From assembly GCA_905221605.1 (NCBI GenBank), contig CAJNDS010002733.1:75001-139000 (forward strand): a DNA stretch of 64,000 nucleotides. Reading direction: 5' to 3'. Shown one piece after another: positions 36,368 through 48,021 of this stretch. The translations under genes and the position numbers were made by a program. Source of the DNA: Symbiodinium natans. Lineage: Eukaryota > Sar > Dinophyceae > Suessiales > Symbiodiniaceae. Every line of letters begins with the position of its first letter. The first letter of the stretch is position 1. The notes below the pieces were generated by a model, which was given only the letters and a program-made list of their open reading frames with translations, searched no databases and was not told the origin of the DNA.

Positions 36368-37700
36368 GTGCCCCGAGCTAATCTTTGCCTTGCTTGAGGG
36401 GTGTTTGGGTTTTAGGGTTGGGGTTTAGGGTTTAGGGTTTGGGGTTTAGGGTTTAGGGTTTGGGGGTTTGGGGGTTTAGGGTTTAATTGGGGCTTAGGAG
36501 GCCCCTTAAGCTTGAGAACTTTCTTGTGCGTAGTTTCCCAAACAACCCTCAACAGAGGCGGCTTCTTGGGATTCTTTTCCTCCAGATGAGCCTGGTGGAA
36601 CCCTAAACCCTAAACCCTAACCATCCCTAAACCCTAAACCCTAAACCCTAAACCCTACTAAACCCTAAACCCCAAACCCTAAACCCCAAACCCTAAACCC
36701 TAAACCCTAAACCCGAAATGGGCTAAAAAAGCTTCACGATGTAGGGGACTTCGAGCTTGGGGCAATGGGAGTATGATGGAAGTATGGGCGCCTTCTCTCC
36801 CTTTTAATTGCACTCAGGGTTTAGGGTTTAGGGTTTAGGGTTTAGGGTTTAGGGTTTAGGGTTTAGGGTTTAGGGTCCCGAGTCCCATACCAAAGACTAG
36901 CAAGCAAGGGTTCTACGAGGGCTCAAGCAAGGATGCTTCCTGGTGAGCATCTTACCCCTTGAAGAGGGCTTCGGGTTTAGGGTTTAGGGTTTAGGGTTTA
37001 AGGTTCCGAAACCGTAAACCCTAAACCAGAAGCCCTGAGCTAGGCGGAGCCGAATGGTGGCGAAAGCGACAGCCAGCGGGCAGTAGGGGCCTCGCCTCCC
37101 TCTTCCACACCCTAGGGTTTAGGGTTTAGGGTTTGAGGGTTTAGGGCTTTTGGATGTTGGGGTTTAGGGTTTCGGGTTGAGGGTTTGGCCTTCAGGGTAC
37201 CAGTGGCAGCTTGAGGCTCCACGCCCACGGCGAATATCTCCACCAAAGCAGCAGGATAGATGGCCACTGGTGGGAGGTTTAGGGTTTAGGGATTTAGTGT
37301 TTTGGGGTTTAAAGTTTAGGGTTGGGCTTGCAGGTGCCGAAATCCACACGCCCTCAAGGCCAAAATCCTGACTCCGACCTGGCAAGTGTCGATCAGTAGA
37401 AGGGAAGAAACCATATGTTTTTTTTGGGGAGCTCTTAAGCAATTAGTAGGAACCAGGAAGCCTTAAGGCCTAAACCCTAAACCCTAAACCCTAAACCCTA
37501 AACCCTAAACCCTAAACCCTAAACCCTAAACTCTAAACTCTAAACCCTAAACCCTGAACCCTAAACCCTTAAACCCTAAACACCCCAAACCCTAAATAAA
37601 CCCCCTAACCCCTAGATCCTACGCTCTTTGAGGCCCAGCTGGCGGCGGCGCTGATTAAGCGCCTTCGATGCCAGGCCTAAATTGAGAGTCTCAATTTAGG
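36368..37700. repeat. Telomeric arrays and spacers
   Basis: Arrays lie at 36410-36485, 36600-36717, 36814-36876, 36972-37005, about 37115-37150 and 37470-37610. Apart from the minus-strand exon candidate at 37201-37266, the spacers show no supported gene. Confidence 0.8.
37201..37266 (-). CDS. Exon-like island, minus strand (AIYPAALVEIFAVGVE)
   Basis: On the minus strand CCCACCAG precedes an open frame reading AIYPAALVEIFAVGVEPQAA, followed by donor-like GTACCC. The 66-nt island has two bases before the first full codon and one after the last. Family not recognised. Confidence 0.4.
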
Positions 37701-37830
<130 letters not shown>

Positions 37831-38529
37831 TCTTAATTTGAGACTTCGTTGGGCACCTGTGCGGGTACGTTGGGCTTGGGGCGTGTGGATCAACAAGTCG
37901 TCTGCGCGGGAGCTAAAAAGTTGAGTTGGCTCTCAACTTTCTTCTTAATTAGGAGCAAGGCAAGGTATTGGGAAGGAAATTGACAGCGCTGGCACGCATC
38001 TTGAGTCAGAAACCATGCTGCAGTTTGCAGCACAGGCAGAGACAGGAGCCAACGTAGTGCTACACAAAACGGCAGAATAACAAGAGAACACGTGAGGAAA
38101 ACAGTTCATAACGCACGCCCACATGTAACGATAAACGAGCATAGCGAACTTCAGAAGGGAAGAAAGGCACGACGAAATTTTGAAAAGGAGCAAAGCATGC
38201 GGATAAAGAAATGCCGACATCCACACATTCATTCATACATACATATATGCGCACACAACGCACATGGATATTGTATATGTGTGTATATATTTTCTATATG
38301 TACGTGTATATATATATATGTGTGTATATGTATATGTGTGTGTGTATATGTATGTATGTATATGTTTCTTTATAGAGTGCAGTGTCGCCCAGTCCCCCTG
38401 GGGGAAGTTTAGGGAAGAAAGGGTTTAGGGTTAGTGTTTTGGGGTTTAGGTGTTAGGGTTGGTTTTAGTTTAGAGTTTTTGGGTTTAGGGCTTAGGTTTT
38501 TGGGTTAGAGAGGGTTTAGGCTTTGCGTG
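37831..38529. other. Spacer with TA/TG microsatellite
   Basis: Unique sequence is followed by (TA)n and (TG)n-type repeats (about 38265-38370) and degenerate telomeric motifs (38405-38520). Short ORFs on both strands have no convincing features. Confidence 0.6.
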
Positions 38530-41500
38530 TGCTCCCCCTCAGCAGGGGCAAACACCACGAGCACCATGAGCATCAGCCGCAGGCCCTTTCAGCAGCGTGG
38601 CCAAACACCAGGAGCATCATGAGCATCAGCCGCCGGGCCCTTCAGCAGCGGGTGCAAGCGCCACAAGCATCATGAGCATCAGCCGCAGGCCCTTTCAGCA
38701 CCGGGCGCAAGCACCAGGAGCATCATGAGCATCAGCCGCCGGGCCCTTCAGCAGCGTGGCCAAACAACAGGAGCATCATGAGCATCAGCCGCCGGGCCCT
38801 TCAGCAGCGGGCGCAAGCGACACCAGCATCATGAGCATCAGCCGCAGGCCCTTTCAGCACCGGGCGCAAGCACCAGGAGCATCATGAGCATCAGCCGCCG
38901 GGCCCTTCAGCAGCGTGGCCAAACACCAGGAGCATCATAAGCATCAGCCGGGCCCTTCAGCAGCGGGTGCAAGCGCCACAAGCATCAGCCGCAGGCCCTT
39001 TCAGCACCGGGCGCAAGCAAGCACCAGGAGCATCATGAGCATCAGCCGCCGGGCCCTTCAGCAGCGGGTGCAAGCGCCACAAGCATCATGAGCATCAGCC
39101 GCAGGCCCTTTCAGCACCGGGCGCAAGCACCAGGAGCATCATGAGCATCAGCCGCCGGGCCCTTCAGCAGCGTGGCCAAACACCAGGAGCATCATGAGCA
39201 TCAGCCGCCGGGCCCTTCAGCAGCGGGCGCAAGCGCCACAAGCATCATGAGCATCAGCCGCAGGCCCTTTGAGCACCGGGCGCAAGCACCAGGAGCATCA
39301 TGAGCATCAGCCGCCGGGCCCTTCAGCAGCGGGGGCAACCACCAGGAGCATCATGAGCATCAGCCGCCGGGCCCTTCAGCAGCGTGGCCAAACACCAGGA
39401 GCATCATAAGCATCAGCCGCCGGGCCCTTCAGCAGCGGGTCGCCACAAGCATCATGAGCATCAGCCGTCGGGCCCTTCAGCAGCGCGACCAAACACCAGG
39501 AGCATCATGAGCATCAGCCGCCGAGCCCTTCAGCAGCGTGGCCAAACACCAGGAGCATCATGAGCATCAGCCGCCGGGCCCTTCAGCAGCGTGGCCAAAC
39601 ACCAGGAGCATCATGAGCATCAGCCGCCGGGCCCTTCAGCAGCGTGGCCAAACACCAGGAGCATCATGAGCATCAGCCGCCGGGCCCTTCAGCAGCGTGG
39701 CCAAACACCAGGAGCATCATGAGCATCAGCTGCCGGGCCCTTCAGCAGCGGGCGCAAGCGCCACAAGCATCATGAGCATCAGCCGCAGGCCCTTTCAGCA
39801 CCGGGCGCAAGCACCAGGAGCATCATGAGCATCAGCCGCCGGGCCCTTCAGCAGCGTGGCCAAACAACAGGAGCATCATGAGCATCAGCCGCCGGGCCCT
39901 TCAGCAGCGGGCGCAAGCGACACCAGCATCATGAGCATCAGCCGCAGGCCCTTTCAGCACCGGGCGCAAGCACCAGGAGCATCATGAGCATCAGCCGCCG
40001 GGCCCTTCAGCAGCGTGGCCAAACACCAGGAGCATCATAAGCATCAGCCGGGCCCTTCAGCAGCGGGTGCAAGCGCCACAAGCATCAGCATCAGCAGGCC
40101 CTTTCAGCACCGGGCGCAAGCAAGCACCAGGAGCATCATGAGCATCAGCCGCCGGGCCCTTCAGCAGCGGGTGCAAGCGCCACAAGCATCATGAGCATCA
40201 GCCGCAGGCCCTTTCAGCACCGGGCGCAAGCACCAGGAGCATCATGAGCATCAGCCGCCGGGCCCTTCAGCAGCGTGGCCAAACACCAGGAGCATCATGA
40301 GCATCAGCCGCCGGGCCCTTCAGCAGCGGGCGCAAGCGCCACAAGCATCATGAGCATCAGCCGCAGGCCCTTTGAGCACCGGGCGCAAGCACCAGGAGCA
40401 TCATGAGCATCAGCCGCCGGGCCCTTCAGCAGCGGGGGCAACCACCAGGAGCATCATGAGCATCAGCCGCCGGGCCCTTCAGCAGCGTGGCCAAACACCA
40501 GGAGCATCATAAGCATCAGCCGCCGGGCCCTTCAGCAGCGGGTCGCCACAAGCATCATGAGCATCAGCCGTCGGGCCCTTCAGCAGCGCGACCAAACACC
40601 AGGAGCATCATGAGCATCAGCCGCCGAGCCCTTCAGCAGCGTGGCCAAACACCAGGAGCATCATGAGCATCAGCCGCCGGGCCCTTCAGCAGCGTGGCCA
40701 AACACCAGGAGCATCATGAGCATCAGCCGCCGGGCCCTTCAGCAGCGGGTCAAGCATCAGCCGCAGGCCCTTTCAGCACCGGGCGCAAGCAAGCACCAGG
40801 AGCATCATGAGCATCAGCCGCCGGGCCCTTCAGCAGCGGGTGCAAGCGCCACAAGCATCATGAGCATCAGCCGCAGGCCCTTTCAGCACCGGGCGCAAGC
40901 ACCAGGAGCATCATGAGCATCAGCCGCCGGGCCCTTCAGCAGCGTGGCCAAACACCAGGAGCATAATGAGCATCAGCCGCCGGGCCCTTCAGCAGCGGGC
41001 GCAAGCGACACCAGCATCATGAGCATCAGCCGCAGGCCCTTTCAGCACCGGGCGCAAGCACCAGGAGCATCATGAGCATCAGCCGCCGGGCCCTTCAGCA
41101 GCGTGGCCAAACACCAGGAGCATCATAAGCATCAGCCGCCGGGCCCTTCACCAGCGGGTGCAAGCGCCACAAGCATCATGAGAATCAGCCGCAGGCCCTT
41201 TCAGCACCGGGCGCAAGCAAGCACCAGGAGCATCATGAGCATCAGCCGCCGGGCCCTTCAGCAGCGGGTGCAAGCGCCACAAGCATCATGAGCATCAGCC
41301 GCAGGCCCTTTCAGCACCGGGCGCAAGCAAGCACTAGGAGCATCATGAGCATCAGCCGCCGGGCCCTTCAGCAGCGGGCGCAAGCACCACAAGCATAACG
41401 CAGGCCCTTTCAGCACGGGGCGCAAGCGCCACAATATCATGAGCATCAGCCGCAGGCCCTTTCAGCACCGGGCGCAAGCAAGCACCAGGAGCATCATGAG

Positions 41501-42215
41501 CATCAGCCGCCGGGCCCTTCAGCAGCGGGCGCAAGCGCCACAAGCATCATGAGCATCAGCTGCAGTCCCTTTCAGCACCGGGCGCAAGCACCAGGAGCAT
41601 CATGAGCATCAGCCGCCGGGCCCTTCAGCAGCGTGGCCAAACACCAGGAGCATCATAAGCATCAGCCGCCGGGCCCTTCAGCAGCGGGCGCAAGCGACAC
41701 CAGCATCATGAGCATCAGCCGCAACCGCAGGCCCTTTCAGCACCGGGCGCAAGCACCAGGAGCATCATGAGCATCAGCCGCCGGGCCCTTCAGCAGCGTG
41801 GCCAAACACCAGGAGCATCATAAGCATCAGCCGCCGGGCCCTTCAGCAGCGGGTGCAAGCGCCACAAGCACCATGAGCATCAGCCGCAGGCCCTTTCAGC
41901 ACCGGGCGCAAGCAAGCACCAGGAGCATCATGAGCATCAGCCGCCGGGCCCTTCAGCAGCGGGTCGCCACAAGCATCATGAGCATCAGCCGCAGGCCCTT
42001 TCAGCACCGGGCGCAAGCACCAGGAGCATCATGAGCATCAGCCGCCGGGCCCTTCAGCAGCGGGCGCAAGCGCCACAAGCATCATGAGCATCAGCCGCAG
42101 GCCCTTTCAGCACCGGGCGCAAGCACCAGGAGCATCATGAGCATCAGCCGCCGGGCCCTTCAGCAGCGTGGCCAAACACCAGAGGCATCATGAGCATCAG
42201 CCGCAGGGCCTTTCA
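38530..42215. repeat. 3.7-kb minisatellite with higher-order structure
   Basis: Some seventy copies of a unit of about 54 bp, built on AGCATCATGAGCATCAGCCG and GGCCCTTCAGCAGCG, alternate between two main variants (CCAAACACCAGG and GCAAGCGCCACAAG linkers). A block of about 1.1 kb is duplicated: rare variants at 38761 and 39478 recur at 39861 and 40581. Exon candidates at 42217 and 42336 follow directly, so the array may sit in an intron. Confidence 0.92.
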
Positions 42216-42216
42216 G

Positions 42217-42258
42217 CAGCTGGTCCAGGATTTTACCGAGTCGGGTTTCGAGCATACT
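42217..42258 (+). CDS. Probable host exon (QLVQDFTESGFEHT)
   Basis: CCTTTCAG at the end of the minisatellite precedes a 42-nt frame reading QLVQDFTESGFEHT. If splicing uses a GC donor (GCCAGG from 42259), it joins in phase to the exon at 42336. GC donors are common in dinoflagellates. Family not recognised. Confidence 0.45.
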
Positions 42259-42335
42259 GCCAGGATTCCATTCAACATGTGCAGGTGTTAGAGATGGTTT
42301 AGATTTTAGGGTCTCAACGCCTTCCGCTGAGCCAG

Positions 42336-42425
42336 GCAGACGGGGAGAAGCTGCTAGACAGATACCAGCTCGAAGGCGTCGAAACATACTTGGGGTATCC
42401 TTATGGCTCCTATAGTAAGCATTAG
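42336..42425 (+). CDS. Probable terminal host exon (ADGEKLLDRYQLEGVE)
   Basis: GAGCCAG (to 42335) precedes an open frame reading ADGEKLLDRYQLEGVETY and on through GYPYGSYSKH to a TAG stop at 42423-42425. The composition is strongly protein-like. It would be the last exon of a gene whose previous exon is at 42217. Function unknown. Confidence 0.5.
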   Translation, partial: ADGEKLLDRYQLEGVETYLGYPYGSYSKH

Positions 42426-43968
42426 AGTATGTTGGGGGTCACAAGGGTACCCGGTAACCCTATTGTTCGGACTGATTTCGGGGTTTTATTCCTGAACCCC
42501 CCCTCCCTTGCCGGTACGGAGCCGGAAACTCCCATGTCTCGAAAGCACCATAAACCTGAAACTGTCTGGAATCTTTTGGAGCGCCGGGATAAGGGTTTAG
42601 GGTTTAGGGCTAGGGTTTAGGGATCTCGGGTTTCGGGTGATTCGGGTTGGTGTGCAGGATGTAGGGTGTGAAGGGCTGAGGGTCGAGTCAGCGCCTGAGG
42701 CAGCAAGCAAGGCGTTGGGCCAATATGTAGGATTCAGGCTTCAGGGTTCAGGGTTTAGGGTTTAGGGCTAGGGTTTAGGGTTCAGGGTTCACTGTTCAGA
42801 GTTGAGGGTTTTAGGGTAGCTGTTGCGAAAGGGTTTTGGGTTGCATCTAAACCTGAGCCACACCCTAAACCGTCCTGCACCTCTGAACCCCAAAGCCTCA
42901 AAACCTCAGTGTTGGCCGGCTCTTTCGCCAGTGGGTTGCCCGGCAGTGCATCCAGAGTGCCAGCAGGGAAGGTAGCAAAAGAAGCACTAAACCCCAAACC
43001 CTAAACCCTAAACCCTAAACCCTAAACCCTACACCCTAAACCCTAAACCCTAAACCCTAAACCCTCTAAACTCTAAACCCTCTAAACTCTAAACCCTAAA
43101 CCCCAAACTCTGTACTTCACAACACGTACAGGCGTCGAAGCTTGGGTTTGGGACAGGACCCAGAAAGCCCAAGTGTTTAAGTTTAAGGGCCCAGGGTTTG
43201 GGGGCAGAGCTTAGATGCAAGAAGGGTTGTGGGGTTTAGGGTTTAGGGTTTTGAGTTAAGCATCGTGGCTAAGGGTTTAGGCTCTTTTTTCGAGGCTTGG
43301 GGGGCTTCCGGCTGCTGGCTGACTAAACCTTAGAACCCCTGCACAACCTACAGCAAAAGCCACAGCCGTACATGAAGGCCGCACCCCTCCAAAAAAGACC
43401 CTCAACCCAAAGCCGTAAACCCTAAAGAAACCCGAAAGCCTTGAAGCAACCCTAAACGCCTAAATCTTAAACAGCCCTCGCGCTGGAAGCCCGATTTCAC
43501 ACAGGCCCTCAAGTACTGGCCGAGTTCGAAATTCCAGACTGCGGGGGGAGCCCAGCCAACAGATTTAGGGGTTTAGGGTTTAGGGTTAGGGTCTGGCCGT
43601 CCAGGCGCAAAAAGGGTTGAGGGAGGCCAGGATGCAGAACGGGTGGAGGGATCTTGAGGTGTCTTTGAAGCGTTGCAGTTCGAATCTTTGCCCTAAACCC
43701 TCAACATCCCTCAACCGTAAACCGTAAACCCTAAACCCTAAACCCTAAACCCTAAGCCCTAAGCCCTAAACCCTAAACCCTAAACCCTAAGCAGGTTTTG
43801 GGCTGAGGCTGGTTGAGCGCAGGGTCCCTGGCTTGAGTTGGAGCATGGGAGCTTGGGGGTGTTTAGTATGCCAAAGCGTTTAAGGGTTTAGGGTTTAGGG
43901 TTTAGGGTTTAAGGGGGCAGCAATGAGCCCGGTTGCAAAAAAGGGTTTAAGGGGGACTCTTGAAGCAG
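42426..43968. repeat. Telomeric arrays and spacers
   Basis: Arrays lie at about 42596-42620, 42740-42790, 42990-43115, 43565-43590, 43690-43795 and 43880-43912. An open stretch near 42520-42595 (PETPMSRKHHKPETVWNLLE) may be an exon, but its borders are unclear. Confidence 0.75.
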
Positions 43969-44040
43969 CGTCGAGGCGAGTATGTGGAGCTGGAGCGCGC
44001 CTACAGTCGCTGCGTGAGGGCCTTGGACCGGTGGTCATGG
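43969..44040 (+). CDS. Probable host exon (GEYVELERAYSRCVRAL)
   Basis: GAAGCAG (to 43968) and GTAAAC (from 44041) bracket a 72-nt frame reading RRGEYVELERAYSRCVRALD and RWSW. Both borders are canonical and phase is preserved. It may be an early exon of a + strand gene continuing at 46915, 47884, 49013 and 50211, which is inference. Confidence 0.5.
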
Positions 44041-44990
44041 GTAAACCCGAGACCCAAAGCCCCTAACTAAACCCTAAACCCTAAACCCTAAGCCCTAAGC
44101 CCTAAGCCCTAAGCCCTAAGCCCTGAGCCCTGAGCCGAAACCGTACTTCAAGTCCCCAGACAGCCAGCCACGGGGCAAAAAAAGAACCTGCTAGCCTCAG
44201 GGCGCCCCTCCCCTCCCCCCTCAACCCTCAGCCCTCAATCCTCAACCCTCAACCCTAAACCCTCAACCCTAAACCCCAAACCCGAAACCCTAAACCCCCA
44301 CGCACAAACCGCAAGAGGTGCCAATGTGGGTGCGGAACGAGGAGAAAGACGTCCAAGAGATTGCAGGGGCCTCTGTGGGCTTCTTCTGCCAAGCTTTCGT
44401 AAGAACCCCCCCCAAAAAAAAGTCAAAGAGAATACAACATATATTTTTTTAGAATATATACTTGTACATGTCTGTATATATGTATGCATACATATGACAT
44501 ATTCTTCCTTAGAAGGGCAATGTAAGGTTTACAATCTTCTATTTCTTTCGGGGGGGGGTTCTTAAGCAAATGGTAGGTTTCAGGGCTGGCTTCAGGGGCT
44601 TGGGGCTTGCTACTTTATTTTTAAGCAGATAGTAGGTTTAAGGTTTAGGGTTTAGGGTTTAGGGTTTAGGGTTTAGGGTTTAGGGCCTGGGGCTTGATAC
44701 TTAGTTTGCTGCAATCGCACCAGGGGCCTTCAAAAAACCCCAAAGGCTCCCCAACATGCCCTCGGTGAGATGCCCATGGAAACCTAGGGTTTAGGGTTTA
44801 GGGTTGAGGGTTTAGGGTTTTGGGTTTAGGGTGTAGGCGGTATCTATCGGGTCTAGGGTTCTGGGGTTTCGGCTTTGTGGCATGGAGTTTTCTGTCGGGG
44901 TTGCGGTGTTAATGGAGCTTGGGCAGCCGAAAGCCCAAGAGTTGTTGTGGGCTCGATGTGTTGCAGCGGTGTCTTGCCCGGCCCTTCAGA
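44041..44990. repeat. Telomeric arrays and spacers
   Basis: Arrays lie at 44065-44135 (CCCTAAG variant), 44222-44298, 44640-44690 and 44788-44835, with short microsatellites near 44405-44490. No gene can be supported. Confidence 0.75.
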
Positions 44991-45180
44991 TTGACAGAGA
45001 GAGAGGGAGAGAGAGAGAGAGAGAGAGAAATAGAGAGAGAGAGAAAGAGAGAGAGAAAGAGAGAAACGAGAGAAAAGAGAGAAAAGAGAGAAAAGAGAGA
45101 AAAGAGAGAGAAGAGAGAAACGAGAGAAAAGAGAGAAAAGAGAGAAACGAGAGAGAGAGAGAGAAGGAAAGAAATAAGGA
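44991..45180. repeat. GA-rich low-complexity tract
   Basis: Pure and interrupted (GA)n with AGAGAAAAG motifs. All overlapping ORFs on both strands are low-complexity artefacts. Confidence 0.9.
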
Positions 45181-45410
45181 AAGAAATAACATGAATGAAG
45201 CAAGGAACAGAAACAATGATAGCATGAAAGAATGAAATACTTACAGAATGAAAGGCGAGAGTATGGGAAGGGAAGCAAGACAGGATCCTCCCATGAACTT
45301 CGTGTGGGAATGCCCGCCCCGTGAATAGGTGCGACACTGGGAAACGGCGGGTTAGTTGTTGGTTATTTTACGGCATGCTTTCAGGTCTGTAAGGATGTTC
45401 GCGGGGAGGT

Positions 45411-45441
<31 letters not shown>

Positions 45442-45589
45442 GGAAGGATTGGTTGCGATCATTCACAGCATTTTTGCTTCTTCTGCATGATGCAAAAGGA
45501 TGTTGCGACAATTCCTACACTTTAGCAAAAGTGGCGGTTGAACCCCAATGCTGCAAACAAAAATGTTACAACAAAAACGCACAGAATGA
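45181..45589. other. Spacer with poly-G tract
   Basis: Unique sequence surrounds a poly-G run (45411-45440). A micro-exon-like piece (TTTCAG, then VCKDVRGE, then GTGGGG) ends at the G-run, but it is too short to call. Confidence 0.5.
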
Positions 45590-46010
45590 ATACCCTAATA
45601 CCGTCTGACATGTGTGTACCCTTTCAAAAACGCCTCACAAAAAACCTCTCTGAGCCTGCAAATTCGCACAAATACCAGCCTGTCCACACAAGTAGACAAC
45701 CTGAAAGCCTTACATTTCTGCTGGCCCAAACCTCGGTGCTTTCGATGTTTCTGTGTGCGTTTGCTTTGAAGTGCACGTCCGAAAACCACCTTTTGTATCG
45801 ATCGGCCCGATGTTTTAGGCCCGAACCCACTGTAAATGACAGCACTTTCGTGCGCCGTCGATTTTCGGCTTGGCGCAGCTGCATTATTGAAGAAGCGTCT
45901 TGGTTGGAAATGCTGCTATTTACAGCGAATTCGCAGGTTCAGAGGTTTTGTGAGGCGTCTATTCTTGAAAGGGTTCAGGGTACACGTTTCTTGCATTCCA
46001 CAACACGAAA
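45590..46010. mobile_element. Degenerate foldback (inverted-repeat) element
   Basis: The segment around 45610-45690 (GTGTACCCTTTCAAAAACGC, CTCACAAAAAACCTCTCTGA) is imperfectly inverted at about 45915-45990 (CAGAGGTTTTGTGAGGCGTC, TGAAAGGGTTCAGGGTACAC). The symmetry centre is near 45800. A 218-aa ORF crosses it but is explained by the inverted structure. Confidence 0.5.
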
Positions 46011-46914
46011 TAAGCCTCGCATTTTCGGCGGGGTCGGTCGCTGCAGCTTTGCCGCGGCAGCACGAGTGGGGGCGGGGATTGTTTCAACAACTGACTCGAT
46101 GACCACACGCCCCCGTGCGTCCCCACTTCGGAGGGGCTATGTGCGCAGGAAGGAAGAGAGGCAGGGGAGAGAGAGGGAGAGTAGGAGAGAGTAGGGGAGA
46201 GATGTCTTTACATGTTGATACCCTAAACCCTAAACCCAAACCCTTAAGCCCTAAACCCTAAACCCCAAACCCTAAACCCTAAACCCTCATCCCTTTTGCC
46301 AGAATGTAAGCCAGGCTGGGGGCCGAGACCCAGTTCAAACGAAACCTAAATCCAGCTGGATGTTCTTCTACCTCGCGCATTGTGGCAGAAAGCCCGTCTT
46401 TTGCAAGCTGCGCGGTGAATCGGGAGCTTTCGACTGGCTGTGTGAGACAGACAGGAGCAGCCGAGAGAAGTGAGGGAAACAGGCATCTCGACACCATTTT
46501 CGACTGTCCGCAGTGACCACTTAGAAGCATCTCACTCGTCGGCTCTGCATTGCTTGAGTTGGCCACCTAGTTTTCAAGTCGTCGGCCCTTCCCACGGCGA
46601 GGGGCTGCAGGGCTTGAAGTTCAGGACCTCAGACCCGTACATCCCTCAACTGCTTCATGGCCTTTGCTTGGGGGCGGGGGTCGGGTGTAAACTTCGGAAG
46701 CCCAGGTCTTACGTGCTTTCGGTGTCGGCCTGGCTTCCCTAAACCCTAAACCCTAAACCCTAAACCCTAGTCCCTAGTCCCTAAACCCTAAACCCTAAAC
46801 CCTAAACCCCAAACCCTAAACCCTAGACCCTAAACCCTAAACCCAAAACCCTAAACCCTAAACCCTAAACCCTAAACCCTAAACCCTTGCCCGTTTCCGT
46901 GGCCCAAGGTTCAG
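46011..46914. repeat. Spacer and telomeric arrays
   Basis: AGAGAGGGAG low-complexity sequence (46155-46200) and CCCTAAA arrays (46220-46285, 46738-46887). The stretch 46286-46735 is unique and includes one minus-strand exon candidate. Confidence 0.75.
46279..46437 (-). CDS. Probable host exon, minus strand
   Basis: On the minus strand CTCACACAG precedes an open frame containing FTAQLAKDGLSATMREVEEH, then PAGFRFRLNWVSAPSLAYIL. The sequence is protein-like throughout and runs to a TTTAGGG array, whose in-frame TAG closes it. The open frame also continues upstream of the acceptor, so the 5' border is uncertain. Family not recognised. Confidence 0.4.
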   Translation of the reverse strand, partial: PVESSRFTAQLAKDGLSATMREVEEHPAGFRFRLNWVSAPSLAYILAKGMRV

Positions 46915-46986
46915 AAGATTCAAGACAAGAGCTCCTCGACGATGGAGGCAGACGACCGCTTCCGCCACTTGCAGAAGAAGGCGAGG
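46915..46986 (+). CDS. Probable host exon (KIQDKSSSTMEADDRF)
   Basis: GGTTCAG (to 46914) and GTGTAG (from 46987) bracket a 72-nt frame reading KIQDKSSSTMEADDRFRHLQ and KKAR. Phase is preserved. Arrays flank both sides. Family not recognised. Confidence 0.5.
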
Positions 46987-47883
46987 GTGTAGGGGGTTTA
47001 GGGTTTAGGGTTTAGGGCTTCGGGGATGAGTCGTTGAGGATCTTCGTGTTGGCTTGCTGGGGCTGTGCAGTGTTGCAGTGGGCGCGTGCCCGGTACTTGC
47101 GCCTGCGTGATTCGTGTTTAATTCGGGGTGCGGGCCGGAGGGTGGGGGAAGGGGGGAAGGGGGGGACCGGGGAGGGGAGGGTGACGAACGGAGGACTGAG
47201 GGTGCGTTGGGTGATCCAGGGTTGGTGACTGGTGGTTTGGTTAACTATAGGCCAGGGGCTTCACAAGATCAGGTTCTCTGACAGCCACGCCAGGCGGGTT
47301 GCACATCCTTCCTAAATGTATGGCATACATACATGCCTATCCATAAACTTGTGTACTCACACACCTGTATATACCAGGCAGATAGACATGCACACACGCA
47401 CACACACATATCATATACATATATATATATATACAAATATAAATAAATAAATAAACCATATATATATATATGTATATATATATAGATTATATAACTATAT
47501 ATATGTATAGGTATATGTGTATGTATGTATAGATGTATATGTGTGTGTGACACACGCATACACAGTCTGTGCAACAGAGCCCCCAAACTCCTGCCCTCAG
47601 CCCTCGACCTCAAGGCTGTCCCTGGCTGTCGTTTGATCGGTGAGGCTCTGAGCACCCAAAGCTCGGACTTACACCCTAAACCCTAAACCCTAAACCCTAA
47701 ACCCTAAACCCTAAACCCTAAACCCTAAACCTCAGAACCCGAAATCCAGCCGGAGGGCTTCAGGGTTTAGGACGTTGGGACACGTACCCACCCAAGCCCG
47801 GAGACCCTAAACCCTAGACCCTAAACCCGGAGACCCACCAGCCTGGGATCCTCACCTGGACCCCTCTCACCTGGCCTGGGCAG
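46987..47883. repeat. Spacer with TA microsatellite and arrays
   Basis: Imperfect (TA)n and (TG)n repeats at 47395-47555 and CCCTAAA arrays at 47672-47732 and 47800-47830. The G-rich spacer 47110-47230 shows no supported gene. Confidence 0.75.
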
Positions 47884-48021
47884 ATTGGTAGCAAGCTGCG
47901 TCGGGGCTTCCTCACGCAAGAGGTGCACATGTGGAGGATTTTGCCGAGTTGGGTCGAAGAGCACTGGGCGTACTTTGAACAGGGCTGCCGGTGTTCTGAG
48001 CTTCACGTCGAGGGGTTGAGT
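47884..48021 (+). CDS. Probable host exon (LRRGFLTQEVHMWRILPSW)
   Basis: CCTGGGCAG (to 47883) precedes a 138-nt open frame reading LRRGFLTQEVHMWRILPSW and VEEHWAYFEQGCRCSELHVE, ending at one of two adjacent donors (GTGTGG or GTGGGT). It is the longest convincing exon outside the virus. Aromatic and cysteine residues suggest a folded domain, but I do not recognise the family. Confidence 0.55.

Noticed and set aside
38530-42215. CRISPR-like array
   Set aside because: The whole unit, not just a short repeat, is conserved; there are no unique spacers and no cas genes, and the DNA is eukaryotic.
44853-45337. Ser/Leu/Phe-rich and Arg/Glu-rich ORFs
   Set aside because: They are translations of the GA-rich tract.
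45538-46194. 218-aa plus-strand protein
   Set aside because: It spans an imperfect inverted repeat and has no domain-like features; the foldback explains the open frame.
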